Positions 47,301-59,900 of a stretch of 64,000 nucleotides of DNA are shown in pieces. Within the stretch, counting starts at the first letter, position 1; every line of letters begins with the position of its first letter. Made by a program: the position numbers and the translations under genes. The stretch spans positions 5,056,645 to 5,120,644 of the forward strand of contig CP137686.1 of assembly GCA_037976565.1 (NCBI GenBank). Reading direction: 5' to 3'. The notes under the pieces are model-generated. The model was given only the letters and a program-made list of their open reading frames with translations, did not search any database and was not told where the DNA came from. The DNA is from Mesocentrotus franciscanus. Its lineage: Eukaryota > Echinodermata > Echinoidea > Camarodonta > Strongylocentrotidae.

Positions 47301-47873
47301 CCTAAAATGTAGCGACTATGAAATTATCGCACAAAAAAATTAATGTAAGGTGTCCGTGCTCAGCAAGACTGAACTAATTTCCCGGTAACTGGAATTTTGC
47401 CGATTTTTTAACTATTTTTTTTAACTATTACATGGCTTTGGCATTTTTCGTTTATTTTCGGGAATAGTTAAAACAACGACTGCAATTTCGACCAATCAGA
47501 TGGCTGGATTTCTTAAGTGAGGTATATAATAAATGCTAATGACCGGTCATTAGTAAAATCATGTTATAAAACAAATAAAACATCATCTTATAAAACAAAT
47601 AATACATATCATTTTGTTCGGGCATTAGTAAAATTACCCACCCTCGGTACCTTCGAAACAGTCCAAACACCCTCGGCTTTGCCTCAGGCGTGTTAGACTG
47701 TTAGACAAAGGTACCTTGTGTGGGTAATTCTTACTAATGCCCTCACTGCTGTGTATTATTTGTATATTATGTCATCATACAAGAACCACCACGGTTTTGC
47801 CACGTCGTATCTGGATGAGCCTTTCATTTGTTTAAGACTTTGTATATACATTATACAGTATAACTCAATCTAT

Positions 47874-47918
<45 letters not shown>

Positions 47919-50900
47919 ATGGACAGCCCATTCCAAGGTAGACAAGGAAGTATGAGAGCTCAGAATAAGTCATATAGAATAGCAAATGAGGTAGAGAGCC
48001 AATTAGTCTGAGATTAATTACAGCTATTGGTTCCCAAACCGGCTATTAGAAGTCACCTCTCATCCACCTTTTGCAAAATGATGAAAAAGATTGAGGAAAA
48101 TAGAATATTGAAATCATGGTGCAAGCCTTTATTAGCATTATCGTTGTTAGTAAAATGCTTGCATGCAAATATTGATAATGATTGGCAGTAGACTTTCCAA
48201 GTAAAAGTGTTAAATACCGGTAGACATAGATTTAGAAAAAATGCAAGCTTGAGCCTTCAATTATTCATTATATTAACATGCTTTACAAATGAAGAGCTAT
48301 AAGTACAGTCAAACCTGTCTACAGCGACCGCCAAGGGAAACACAAGAAGTGGTCTTTGTAGACAGGTGGTCTTTGTAGACAGGTTCCTTTAGTACATGTT
48401 TCAATGAGAAACCATTTTCAAGGGAAACAAAAAATGTGGTCCTTGTAGACAGGTGGTCTTTGTAGACAGGTGGTCACTAAAGCAGGTTTGACTGTATTAA
48501 ACCATCATGACATACTGCAAGCAAGCAGGCAATAAAACAAATAAAATTTTGGTTTAATGCATTCAAAATAATGTATTTCATCACAAGGAAAACCCACAGA
48601 CCCCTCCCACCCCACCCCAACCCCCCACCCAACAAAAAATTAGAATAACTATTGTTATTGCAGGGGCAAATGCTATCATTTCAAGCACACTAATTATGAA
48701 AACAAAAAGTAAGCAAATTATATTTAGTAATATTTTCACAAGCACACAGGCCCAGTAATGATCATTATTCATTATGATTATTTTTCTCAAAAATTCTTCA
48801 CTAAAAGATTACATGACTGCATTGTAAAAAACTAAAAAAACGAGTCTTGTAGAAGTTTGTGTGGATTTGTAGCGTAAAACCAAAAGCTTTGGCATGCATG
48901 AAATGTTTGTACATTTGCAAGTGATTCGAATTTGCAAAGTTTCATGGCACAAACTAATTGATTCACAATTGACACAACAATGGATTTTTGCAATTCACAA
49001 ATTGTTATTGTCAAGAAAACTGCTACTGTTTGCACCTTGAAAAGTTTCATTTCACAAAAATCTGTGAATTTACAGTAAATTTGACAGTTAACAAGTAAAT
49101 TATTCATACCCTTACCAAGTTTTGTATTTTTTTAAGTACAGTATGTGAAAAATTGATTTGTCCCGATTTATGTTTTCGATAATGTGATAATACGTCTAAA
49201 GGTATTCAACAAAAACCCTAATTCAACCAGTCCACCTTTCATTCGAGTTACGAATGACACAAAAACATCAAATTTACAAGGGTATGAATAATTTAGTTGT
49301 ATTGTAAGGTTAGAAATTCAAAGGGAAATTACACAAAGGTGCCAATCTACATTTTCTCATATATTTTTCTGGAGCTCTTTAACAGCTTTCCACAGCTTAT
49401 TTTCTCTGATACAATATCATGCATTATTTTTTTTCACTGCTAACGAAGAAGTTGCATCAGTATCAGGTATATTGTTCAAAATGCATCACAATATTACAAT
49501 TAAGTTGCAAAAATGGAACAAAAATAATAATCATCAGCACAAGAAATCAAGCAAGAACAAAAGCACAATGCTCTTAAATCTTTTTCACCTTTACTTCCTA
49601 AATTTGTATTTATATCTGGGAGGGACAACAGGGCCTATATATGAAAGGGATATAAAATGATGAAAGTTAATGAATGAAAAGCAGAGGGGTTATACATGAA
49701 AATACCACTCAAGTGAAGAGGTAAAGAAGGCAGAGGGCAAAAAATATCGTCAGCATCGAGGAAAAGAGATGTTGAAAGAAAAGACATAAAACAGATACTG
49801 GTAAAGACAAGAGAGGATTCAGATGAAAATACCACTGAAGTGAGGCAGTGAAGAAAAAACGAAGAAAAAAGGGCAAAAGATATCATTAGCATCGAGGAAA
49901 AGTTATTGAAAGAAAAGACATAAAATGAAATAAAGAGATTTTGATGATGTCTCTCCTGGCCTACTGGCAAGCCCTTGCAACTGAGGTATATATCCAATCC
50001 AGCAGTGCGGCATTTTTCGGCATACGTTTCAATGGGATGTCGATGAACTTATAATTATGTCGGTTTCGTGAAACAATGCCCTGGAGATTTTATCATCAGA
50101 ATACAACCACAAAGAAAAAAGTCATTCAGGACAGCATGAAAAAAAAGATGGATGATGCAAAAACCTGATTAACTGATTTGCTTATTTTTTGTAATGGCAT
50201 TTACTCCTCCTTATAGCAGCAGATACTTTGCTTTTTTTCTAATCATCTACCGTATTGCATTTGAAGAGGCACAAACATTTGATCCCTTACAAACTTTAAA
50301 AATTCATGATTTTGGTCGCGGTTTTACGTCCCCTCATCTTCAATAGTCCCGACCTTGAGGGGATAGTATTCATGGCCATAGTCTAGATCTGTGTATGTTT
50401 CCTCTTGCTGCACCAATTCTCCTATGGTAAGAAAAAGATTTACATGTACTTGTGTAGATATGACTTCACTCTCAGCATCCTATGAATAAAAACTGACGTT
50501 GAGGTTGTGATTGGATTGAAACGACAACGTGATGGGTGCCAGAGTTGATATAAAAACACAGTCAAAAGTTGATATTTCAGGAAGCAAACATAGATGCACA
50601 AATACATGACCACCCCCTCCAACCCCTTCCGCCCCTCTTTAACGATAAAGTTGAGTTCTGGTCATGCGATTGCATTGTGAAAGAAACGGTGTGGAATTGA
50701 TCAGAAAAAGTTGATCATGTAGCATATAAGAATTAGTGTGTAGTGTAAGATTCTGGAATCATCAAAATGATAAGAAATTTGGCCCAGTCTTGCAGGTAAA
50801 AGTAACAAGCACTGTACACAGAAAGATGTATATGGGACTATACAAACACGTGGCATAAAAATGTGGTCCTCATTTTTATGCTGTAACATGTCATATGTAG

Positions 50901-53900
50901 AATATGGAGGCATTTGAAGAGCCATGCTTTTGAGGGACCATTTTTTCTCTGATGTTCTTCCACACTTGCATAATAAAAATGAAAACGCTCACAAATTATT
51001 TTTCACCTCTTCCCAGAACTCAACCTTCTCTATAAATATACTGAGTGGCATACTGAAGAACAAAAAAGGAAATAAGCCCACCTTAACCCATTGCCTACTG
51101 GAACCAGGTTGTTTCTGTATTAAATCTATGATGAATATGATAACTCAGTCATCAACAGGTTAATTGTGTTCCTGTGTCCCATTTTACATTTTCAAACTGA
51201 ACTTTTTTTTTTTGCTTCTCAAGATACCCCCTTTAATTGCCCCTCCCCCCTTTTTTTAAACACAATACTGGATACACCCATGACCTGCTTGAAGGTCTAT
51301 ATTTAAGTCACATGACTGGCTGTAAGCCTGGGATGATGCAAACACAGCAAACATGAAATTGATGCAAAACTAATCATGTAGCCAACCCAGGGAGGTGTTT
51401 CACAAAGACTAAGATCGACTTTAAGTTGGACTTAACTATGGCAGGCCATTCACGCCACTGGTTGCTCTCACCATTGGTCTCTCTATTATGATCTTTGGAT
51501 AAAATAACAAAATTTTAATAATGAACTGCTTTTAAAAAAATGTAAGTTCTGTAGATTTGTGACCATGATTTGTACGTCCCTTGAGAGACCAATGCCAGTA
51601 AACGGTGAGAGCAAATAGTGGCATGAAAGGCCTGCCATAGTTAAGTCCAACTTAAAGTTGATCTTAGTCTTTGTGAAACACCCCCCTGATCTTTCATGAA
51701 CACACAATGGAACTACACGTATCATACGCACTGCACAAACAGTGATGTGATTTCCACAAGAAATGTAAAGGTTAAAGTACATGTAAATGAGACGGAAAGT
51801 AAGAATTTGTGGAAAGTCGTGTCCATTCTGCTGCCATATGCGAGGCATATCTGGTTGGCCTCTTTGAGGACACCAACCTGTGTGCCATCCACGCCAAGAG
51901 GGTTACCATCATGCCTAAAGACATTCAGCTAGCCAATTGGGCCTCTTCTCAGAATGGACAGCTTAAAATCAATGTCAGACAATTCTGATATCAATATTTA
52001 CAGATCAGTTCAGCACCTCAGTATGAATCTCATTGCAATTTCTTTCAAAATCTAACAGTAGTGAGGGGCCGTCTCCTGAAAACGATGGTGTCATAACAAT
52101 CTGCATGGAACTAACACTTGCCATTGGTGCTTGTTCAGATGTCTCTTTCAACTTTCTATAAAGGCAGCCTGCTTCACGCAGACATTAACCGATCATTTGT
52201 CCTACCGGTACATGTAAGTTTGATTTGTTATGACAATGACATTGTTTTACTCACATAAAAGATAACATCGTTTTCAGAACACGAACCCAGGTCTTAGGGC
52301 CTTGGCAGCCTTGACAGATTTTGCTGAAAAGGGGATTAGTTAATGGGTTTAAGATCAATCTAACAATAAGCGTTCAACTCCACCTGTTCAGTGCAAACAC
52401 AGCACACCCAGCATTTCGCCTGTACTAATCTCCAAGGACACAAGACTAAAAGAAAGACGAATGGAAGGGGTAACAAACTAAAAACTAGGCTACAAAAATT
52501 CGAAAATTACAATTATCATTGACGTACCTGCTACACAATAATCTCCATCAGAATCTGAACCTTCTCCGTCTCTTTCATAGACTTCTGAGTAGTAATCGCT
52601 ATTTCCATTGGTCGCTTCTTCCGGCTCATAGGTCGAAGTTATCGTCGGCATCCCGTTCTTACTCTTCGCCATCTGTATCTTTTGAGCATCTGCGTGAAGA
52701 TGAAATTGCATCATAAAAATTAAACTGAATTCATGTTCTTTATAAGGATGGTAGTGACTTCAAAATCTTGATCAAGCTGGCTTGAAAATATTTTGATGCG
52801 ATACAAAGAGTGACTACTATCATTTATGCCGAAGGATATTTTGGTAACAACGCACATAAGAAGAAAAAAACACTTTTTCTTCAAACTAGTCTGATTCTGC
52901 TTGATATTGTATATTCTCAATGAACAAATCTTCTGTTTGGAGCCAGAAAGGTATTAACTTATATGCTTTAACACACACTTAATGCCCTTCTGGCTCTAAA
53001 CACATGATAAAGAGGTTTTTCACATTTACAGTAGGCTTGCGGGTGCACCATGTGAGAGAGAGGGAGGATTGAGGAGTTCTGAAAAGAACTCTCGGTAATC
53101 TTTCTTGAGGGTGTGTAGTCCTGAAAAGGACTGTTAGTGTAGTCTTGAAAAAGACTGTTGGTTATCTTTCTTAGCTTATAGTTCTAAGGAGAAACTATAG
53201 CGCTTGGAGAGGATGAGTGGCGAGAGTGGCTCGACGTTTCGAACAGGTTGACTATCCGTCGTCAGGAGTGGAGAATAGGTGGCGTGCGTGAGCTTAAGTC
53301 ACCGGAGTGCGGACGGGGGGAAAATTACATGACCGTGTGAGCTTGAGTCATCGGGTAGTAGACATGGATGGTCTGCTTGGCCGTCTGCTTGGCCGTCTGC
53401 TTGTCCGTCGTTTTTCACATTGTTATATTATTCATTCATCATATTTATAAATGATAGGGATTGCTGTTATAGTCTGCAGAGAGCAAGACAAACATTACAC
53501 CAGGGGGGAGGGGGGGGGGTGTTTCACAAAGACTAAGATCGACTTTAAGTTGGACTAAACTATGGCAGGCCATTCATGCCACTGTTTCCTCTCACCATTT
53601 ACTGGCGTTGGTCTCTCAAGGGACGTACAAATCATGGTCACAAATCTACATTTTTTGATAATGCATTATTGAAGGAAAAAATATTACCTATAGATCATAA
53701 TTGAGAGACCAATGGTGAGAGAAACCAGTGGCATGAATGGCTTGCCATATTTAAGTCCAACTTAAAGTAGATCTTAGTCTTTGTGAAACACCCCCCAGAT
53801 CATTTTACAGAGGAAGAACTCCCTTCAGGAGACTATATCTCTACACTAACCTGCTGCACTCATGATCTCATAAAAACCACCTGAGTCTTCATTATGAGGT

Positions 53901-56900
53901 TCCTGCTCGCTGCTGCTTGACCTTGGTAATGGCACCGGTTTCTCCCTCATACCTGGAGACAAGGTGGGGCTAGGCTTTGGTTTTGGTTTAGGCTTCGGCT
54001 TCACATCCACTGCCGGCTTCGGGAGAGGTTGCGGTTTCCTCTTCATCAGGGCCATCTCCTTCTCCGTCAGACCTGCTTCCTTCTCTTTCTTAGCCGGCAG
54101 TTCCTGGCTCTTCTGGACTAGTCCTGGACTTTTCCTGTCCCTCCTGCAGAAGTCTTCCCCTTCTACCAGGTCCACGCTGTTGGAGGAGGGTAGCGCGCGA
54201 GGGAGCCTGATAGGACCGGGCCTGCCTGGACCGGTGCTGGAACTGCTATTGCTGGAGTCGGTAGAACTGCGTGAGGTGCCTGGTCCCGATGGCATCCTGG
54301 GCTGTTCTTCTGAATCATCCTGGACAACTACCATGTAGTCACCTGAAACACAGAATAAATGATGGTGATATTACCAAGAAATAGTTGTAACAGTAGCAGC
54401 AGCAGCAACAGTAGACTTTATTGGCACATCGCTAATCAGCAACACGTATCTCTGAAGTATAGAAGCCTAGCATTCTAAAGGTTCTTAACGATACTGTACA
54501 ACAATCATGTAGTCACCTACAGCAAAGAATAATAGGTAATGATATCATCTAATTTGTAAAAATTATGCATTTGCACTCTCTTGATTTAAGTTTCCATTGT
54601 CTGAACATGAAGAGAGTGAAATCCAACAACACCTTTATCGGTTACCGCATTACAAATAGGTGTGTCATAGCTAGATAAGATAAAAATAAAATGATTCCCA
54701 GAATACCGATTTAAAAAAGATTTTAAGGGTATTTTATCACACTGAGATAAAAATGAATCTCGGAATACCTGGGTCAGTGTTCTGAGGGTTCTCGATCACT
54801 CTGTAAAACTATCAAATATTTATCTGCACCAAAGAACAAAATGCATGAATATAGACAAGGAATAGAAGCCTAGCATTTTGAATTTCCCACCATTGGCAGA
54901 TCCAGAATAATTTTTATGAAAAGGGGGTGCACAAGAGGCTCAACAACATGTCATCAGAAACACTGAAGGAAAACAATAATATCATATCTTACCTAGTGAT
55001 CTAACAATGAGTAAAAATGTCAGAAAAGTTTTTTTTTTGTTTAAGTTATCTTATTTTTTTCAGGTGGTGTGGGAGAAATGGGAGTTAAGGGAGCAAATTT
55101 TCTTTGACTGCACCAACCAGGCATTTCACTCGTACCAGCGCCAGAATCGAACGACTGACTGGACTGCATGGATTCCTGCCTCGGCGGTACCCTGGGACTT
55201 AATGGAGATTCGTTGGAAAACTCAGGAGCTAGATACTCGTCTTCTTGGCTGTCCATACTGATGTCATGCTTCTTCTTCTTCTGGCCGAAGTATTCTTCGT
55301 TGGGGATCTGGTAGTCGTGGTCGTCATCAGAGTCGTCTGATAGCCCAAGCTCCTCCGCACCCTGATACACTGCACCTAAGATCAATAAAGAGAGATGATT
55401 TAAATAAAATCTAGACCGGTATTCAAGTCAATATTTTACATAGCACTAAGCTTTGTAATAGGCTCAAGTTATACAGAGACCACCTCTATTACAAAAAGGT
55501 ACAGTCAAACCTGTCTATATAGGCCACTCAAAGGAAACATAGAAAGTTGCTACTGTAGACAGGTAGCCTTTCTAGATAGGTGCTACAAAACACATTTTCT
55601 TTCTAAAGGGGGAAAAAATACATGACCAGACGCGATGGCTCAGTGGTAGAGCAGTGGTCTTGTAGCCGGGAGGTCCCTGGTCCAAAACAAAGTCGATGCG
55701 CTAGTGCCCTTTGGTAAGGCATTGATCCTCATTACCAAGTCCCTCGGAGAGGACTTAAAGCCATTGGGCCCCTAGTTGCTTAAGCCCCCATCACACCAAC
55801 CTAGTCAGGTCAGGTAAAACAGACCATCAAACCAATACAATAGACAGGTGGCCTTTATAGAGAGGTGGCCACTAAGACAGGTTTGACTGTATTTGCAATG
55901 AAAGTGTGGCATTGTGCGTATTTGCTTGTAAATAACCCTCATGCATGTACTTTGAGTGTAGTGATACTTATCATGGTGGACATACCAAGTCGGAGGTAGA
56001 GATTTCAGAGTGTAACCCTGACAACGTTTCCTACAAGTGGCCCCCACATTATGTCTATGTGACTATACGGCTTGCAAAATGATTTCCAAAATCATTTGCA
56101 AAGTCTAAACAAATTTTGTATTTATCATACTATACAAATAAGACCTAGTAAAACACTACGATTAGATACATACATCAAGAAAATATGATTAAAGTGTTAT
56201 CTATTAATAGATGTGTCATTTCTAATCAACATGAAAAGAAAATCATTTTATCTTCATGTTTAATACACAAAGGCATTTGTCCAATTTACGTCAAGTACCA
56301 GTCTGGAGGGCATGAATACAATTTTTTGTAAAATGTTGACACTGCTCATCTTCATTTCTGAGGTGATAAAATAACTTTTAACAATTTGGACGATGAAACG
56401 ACTAACATTTGTTGCTATGATGCAGTCAAAGAGTGTCTAGACTTTAAAACATGATACAGAAAAATTGAATCGGTTGGGGGAGGGGGGGGGGATCATAACA
56501 TAACTTTTAAATGTGTTTTTAATCTGTCCATGCATCCATGAACATTTACAGTTAATACTCACTGGATGAATGTGAGCCTAGAGTGCCTGTATAGCCTGCC
56601 TGCATGGATGGGGAGTTCCCGGTATGCTGGGGGTGTCCTCTGGGAAAAGTCTTGGGCTGCTTGGGGCTCTGCGCTACAGGGATGCTTTCAGAGCCAGAAT
56701 GTAGAACAGAGGATCTCATCCCCAGACCAAAGCATCTCCTCCTGTCGAGGGCGGGCTCCCTTTCCGGAAGTTGCATGTCCAGCGTCTTGAATACCTTCTC
56801 TACCGTGCTCATTCCATCTACGGGAGATCAGAGTTGGTGAAAACATTGCAACAATTAGAGACTAAAACAGAGATGACTTGAGATATAACCCTATGAACAT

Positions 56901-59900
56901 ATGAATTATATTATAAATCATTCCTTTCAATATCCCTGTGTGACTCAGATTGTGCGTTATGAATGTTGTGTTTATGCGATTGGAAATCCAATGAATTGCA
57001 TTCCTAGTTCTTTTCATCCACATGGGAAAATATCATGCATTATATACCTCACTTTAGAAATCTAGGCATCTGATTGGTCAAAATTGGAGTCGTGATTTTA
57101 GCCATGCCCCGCCTACCAGTCAATAGTCTTTTGAAAAGCACCCTAGGGATCTTTTCAAAAGACTATTAACTTGTGGGCGGGTATGAGTACTGCGATCACC
57201 ATTTGTTTACGTGTTAAAATTGTCTTCGTGCGAGCGCGGACACCATACAGTGCTTTTTGTCTGCGATTCCCAAATGATTGAAACTTTCAGTCATTTTTCC
57301 AGCGAAGATTAACAGACAGTGTCTCAGATTTTCTGTGATGTTTTAACCAATCTTTACTCAATAAAAGGCTAAGGTAAGAATTCTTGGTAGATTTTTGTTT
57401 TAATTCGGCATATAAAAGTCATATCGACTGCTTTAATACTCGAGGACTAGCTGTTTCTATACTGGCTCGCGGGAAAGTTGAATCCGCTGCCAGGCGCGCC
57501 GCGGGGTGATGGCAGCGGATTCAACTTTCCCTTGAGCGTATAAAAACAGCCAGTCCTCTCATAGCAGTCGATATCTCTATATTATCATTTTGTATACCAA
57601 CCATAGCAGTTTAAAACTGACAATTTTTTTAATATAACACCGGTTTTAGGTTGTCAATATCAGTGAGGGGACATGGGGTCCTGTTACAGCACACTACATG
57701 TAACTCAGAGCATGCTCGACAGTCTGAATTTGACCACATGGATACAGCTAGGTCAGAGTTCTTGAGACCCTAGAGCGTCATAATTGCTGCAATGCAGCCT
57801 GTATCCGACATGGGAAAATATTTTATAAGGACTGAATAAAACATCTTTTTCTCCTAAAATTCGCAACATGAAAACAAGAGAGCAATTGAAATGGACAGTG
57901 ATAGAAGAAGAATTACAAAATGGAACAAAGATCTAGAAATATTAACCAGGAAAAATATTTGAAAATAGATTACCTCCTTTGATCTGGTCACCATTGTAGA
58001 CAGGTTTTGGTGTCATCATGGACGCAACCTCCCGTTTGGCTACAATAACTTGACGAATCTTGTCCAAGATCTCCAGAGACTTATCACAGTATGTCAATGA
58101 TGATTCCTGGAGCAGATGGGCCTACAGGGAAGCAAGAGTATGACAAAAAAAAGGTAAAGTAAGAAACTTATTCCATTTTGGGGTTATTTTTTACCCTTTC
58201 AATCAGATGTCACTTTTGCGATATTTAAAAATGGTATAATTGTCAGGGACCATTCAGTAGGATAGTATCATTTGCTTTAATACCATCCAACATCATGATT
58301 CTTTTCCTTCCCCTCAGTTTTTGTGTCCTTCCATCCTTCCCTCAATATCTCTCAGGAGTCTTCATCCATCCTGGATTATCTTAATTCAAACCAACATAAT
58401 TCGACAGTTTAATCTTATAAATGAGGAAGTAAAAATGCAAAAAAATATAAACCCATTAAAAAGACTCATGACTTGTATTTTTTTTCTTTTTGCACTGCAT
58501 TTCCTTTTTCAATGTTAGAGACAATGCCTGCCTTTGTAAGTTTTCAACCCTCACTGAGGACGGCAAACAACAAGAAATTTTATGAGTATTCATGTGGCCA
58601 AGGCACTCGCAACTACACATAAAGAGCGAGGAGGGGATGGGGAGGGGGAGGGTTACAATTAACTCCCCTCCCATTAGCAAGTTTGATAACCCTTTCTGTT
58701 ATCAAGTCCCTGGCTTATCACATGAACAGTGTATGCAAGACAAAAATTGAATATCATTATTTTTAATTTTCTAAATCTACCTATGACATAACTCTTATTA
58801 GTCATCAGACCTTTTCCAAGATTGTTTCCAGTTCAGTGCCCCTTTGATTTATGTTTCTTTCAATTTACCGAAAGAGTCAGTCTTTAGACCTTGCTCTGTG
58901 AACTGTTTGGTAAGCATTCTCTACCGTTAGACTGACAAGAGAATGAACCTTTCACAGCAAAAATTAGGAATCTTTCAAGGCAAAATTAGGAATACAGTCT
59001 ATTTTGTATGCTTTGCACACATAATATTTCAGAAAGAGAGAGGAATCTAGGGTTCAAAACAATATCTTGAAGGCTAAATAATAGGAATCATTACTCCAAA
59101 ATAGGAATGGTTGGCAGCTATGTACCTGAAGGCTTTAGAAGCTGGTTTACAATTTCATAACACATTGTATTTGGATACCTAGATAGTCAAAAATGTATTC
59201 ACGTACATTCTATTTTAAGACAGTGGGGTTTGTGATATCACAAGATCAATCAAAATTTGTATGAATGACAAATTATTATTGTAATAATAAATACATGTAG
59301 GATTGTATATACAAACCCTAATCAAAATATAATAGTCTAAAACTAGTCAAAATAATGGTGGGAACTGATACTGGAAATACAGTGGAAGAGCAGGGGTTAT
59401 TTACATCTATTTAAAAACTTATCAGTTTAGCAATCGTCAGATTCTTTTCTTAATTACAATCAAGTAAACTTGTAAATTCTGACTCACCTTATGATCTTCA
59501 TGTTCTTTTGTTTTTGTGATGAGTACCCTTCCCATCTCACTGTCTTTACTTTGTGCCTGTCAGAGTCAAAAGAAAAAAGGTCATAAAAGATAAATTTCAT
59601 AAAGGTAAATAATTAAATAAACAAATGAATAAATAAATAGATAAATAAATGACTAACTGACTAAATAAATAAATAAACAACTAAATGACTAAATAACTAA
59701 CTAAATGAATAACTTAATTAATTAATTAATTAAATTGATAAGAAGGTTATCACCAAAAATGGGGGTTTGACTCATTATTGGATTGTGTACAAAGATATGA
59801 AATTTGGGTGTCAAGGGGGCATGGGGTGGTTGTGCCCCCAAAAAAAAAAAAAAAAATATGCAGTGCTGTTAAAGCAAATTACATAAAACACTGTGCCCCA

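Larger units (their letters stand above)
44325..50323. other. Intron before the distal terminal exon
   Basis: About 6 kb with at least five dispersed elements and a (GA)n tract. It holds no exon apart from the alternative terminal one on its right-hand side. It also includes AT-rich stretches (44400-45200, 48500-49690) where nothing was recognised. Confidence 0.45.

Noticed and set aside
53964..54338. 124-codon plus-strand frame rich in Gly and Phe
   Set aside because: Shadow of the proline-rich exon on the other strand, which has splice sites and matching phase.
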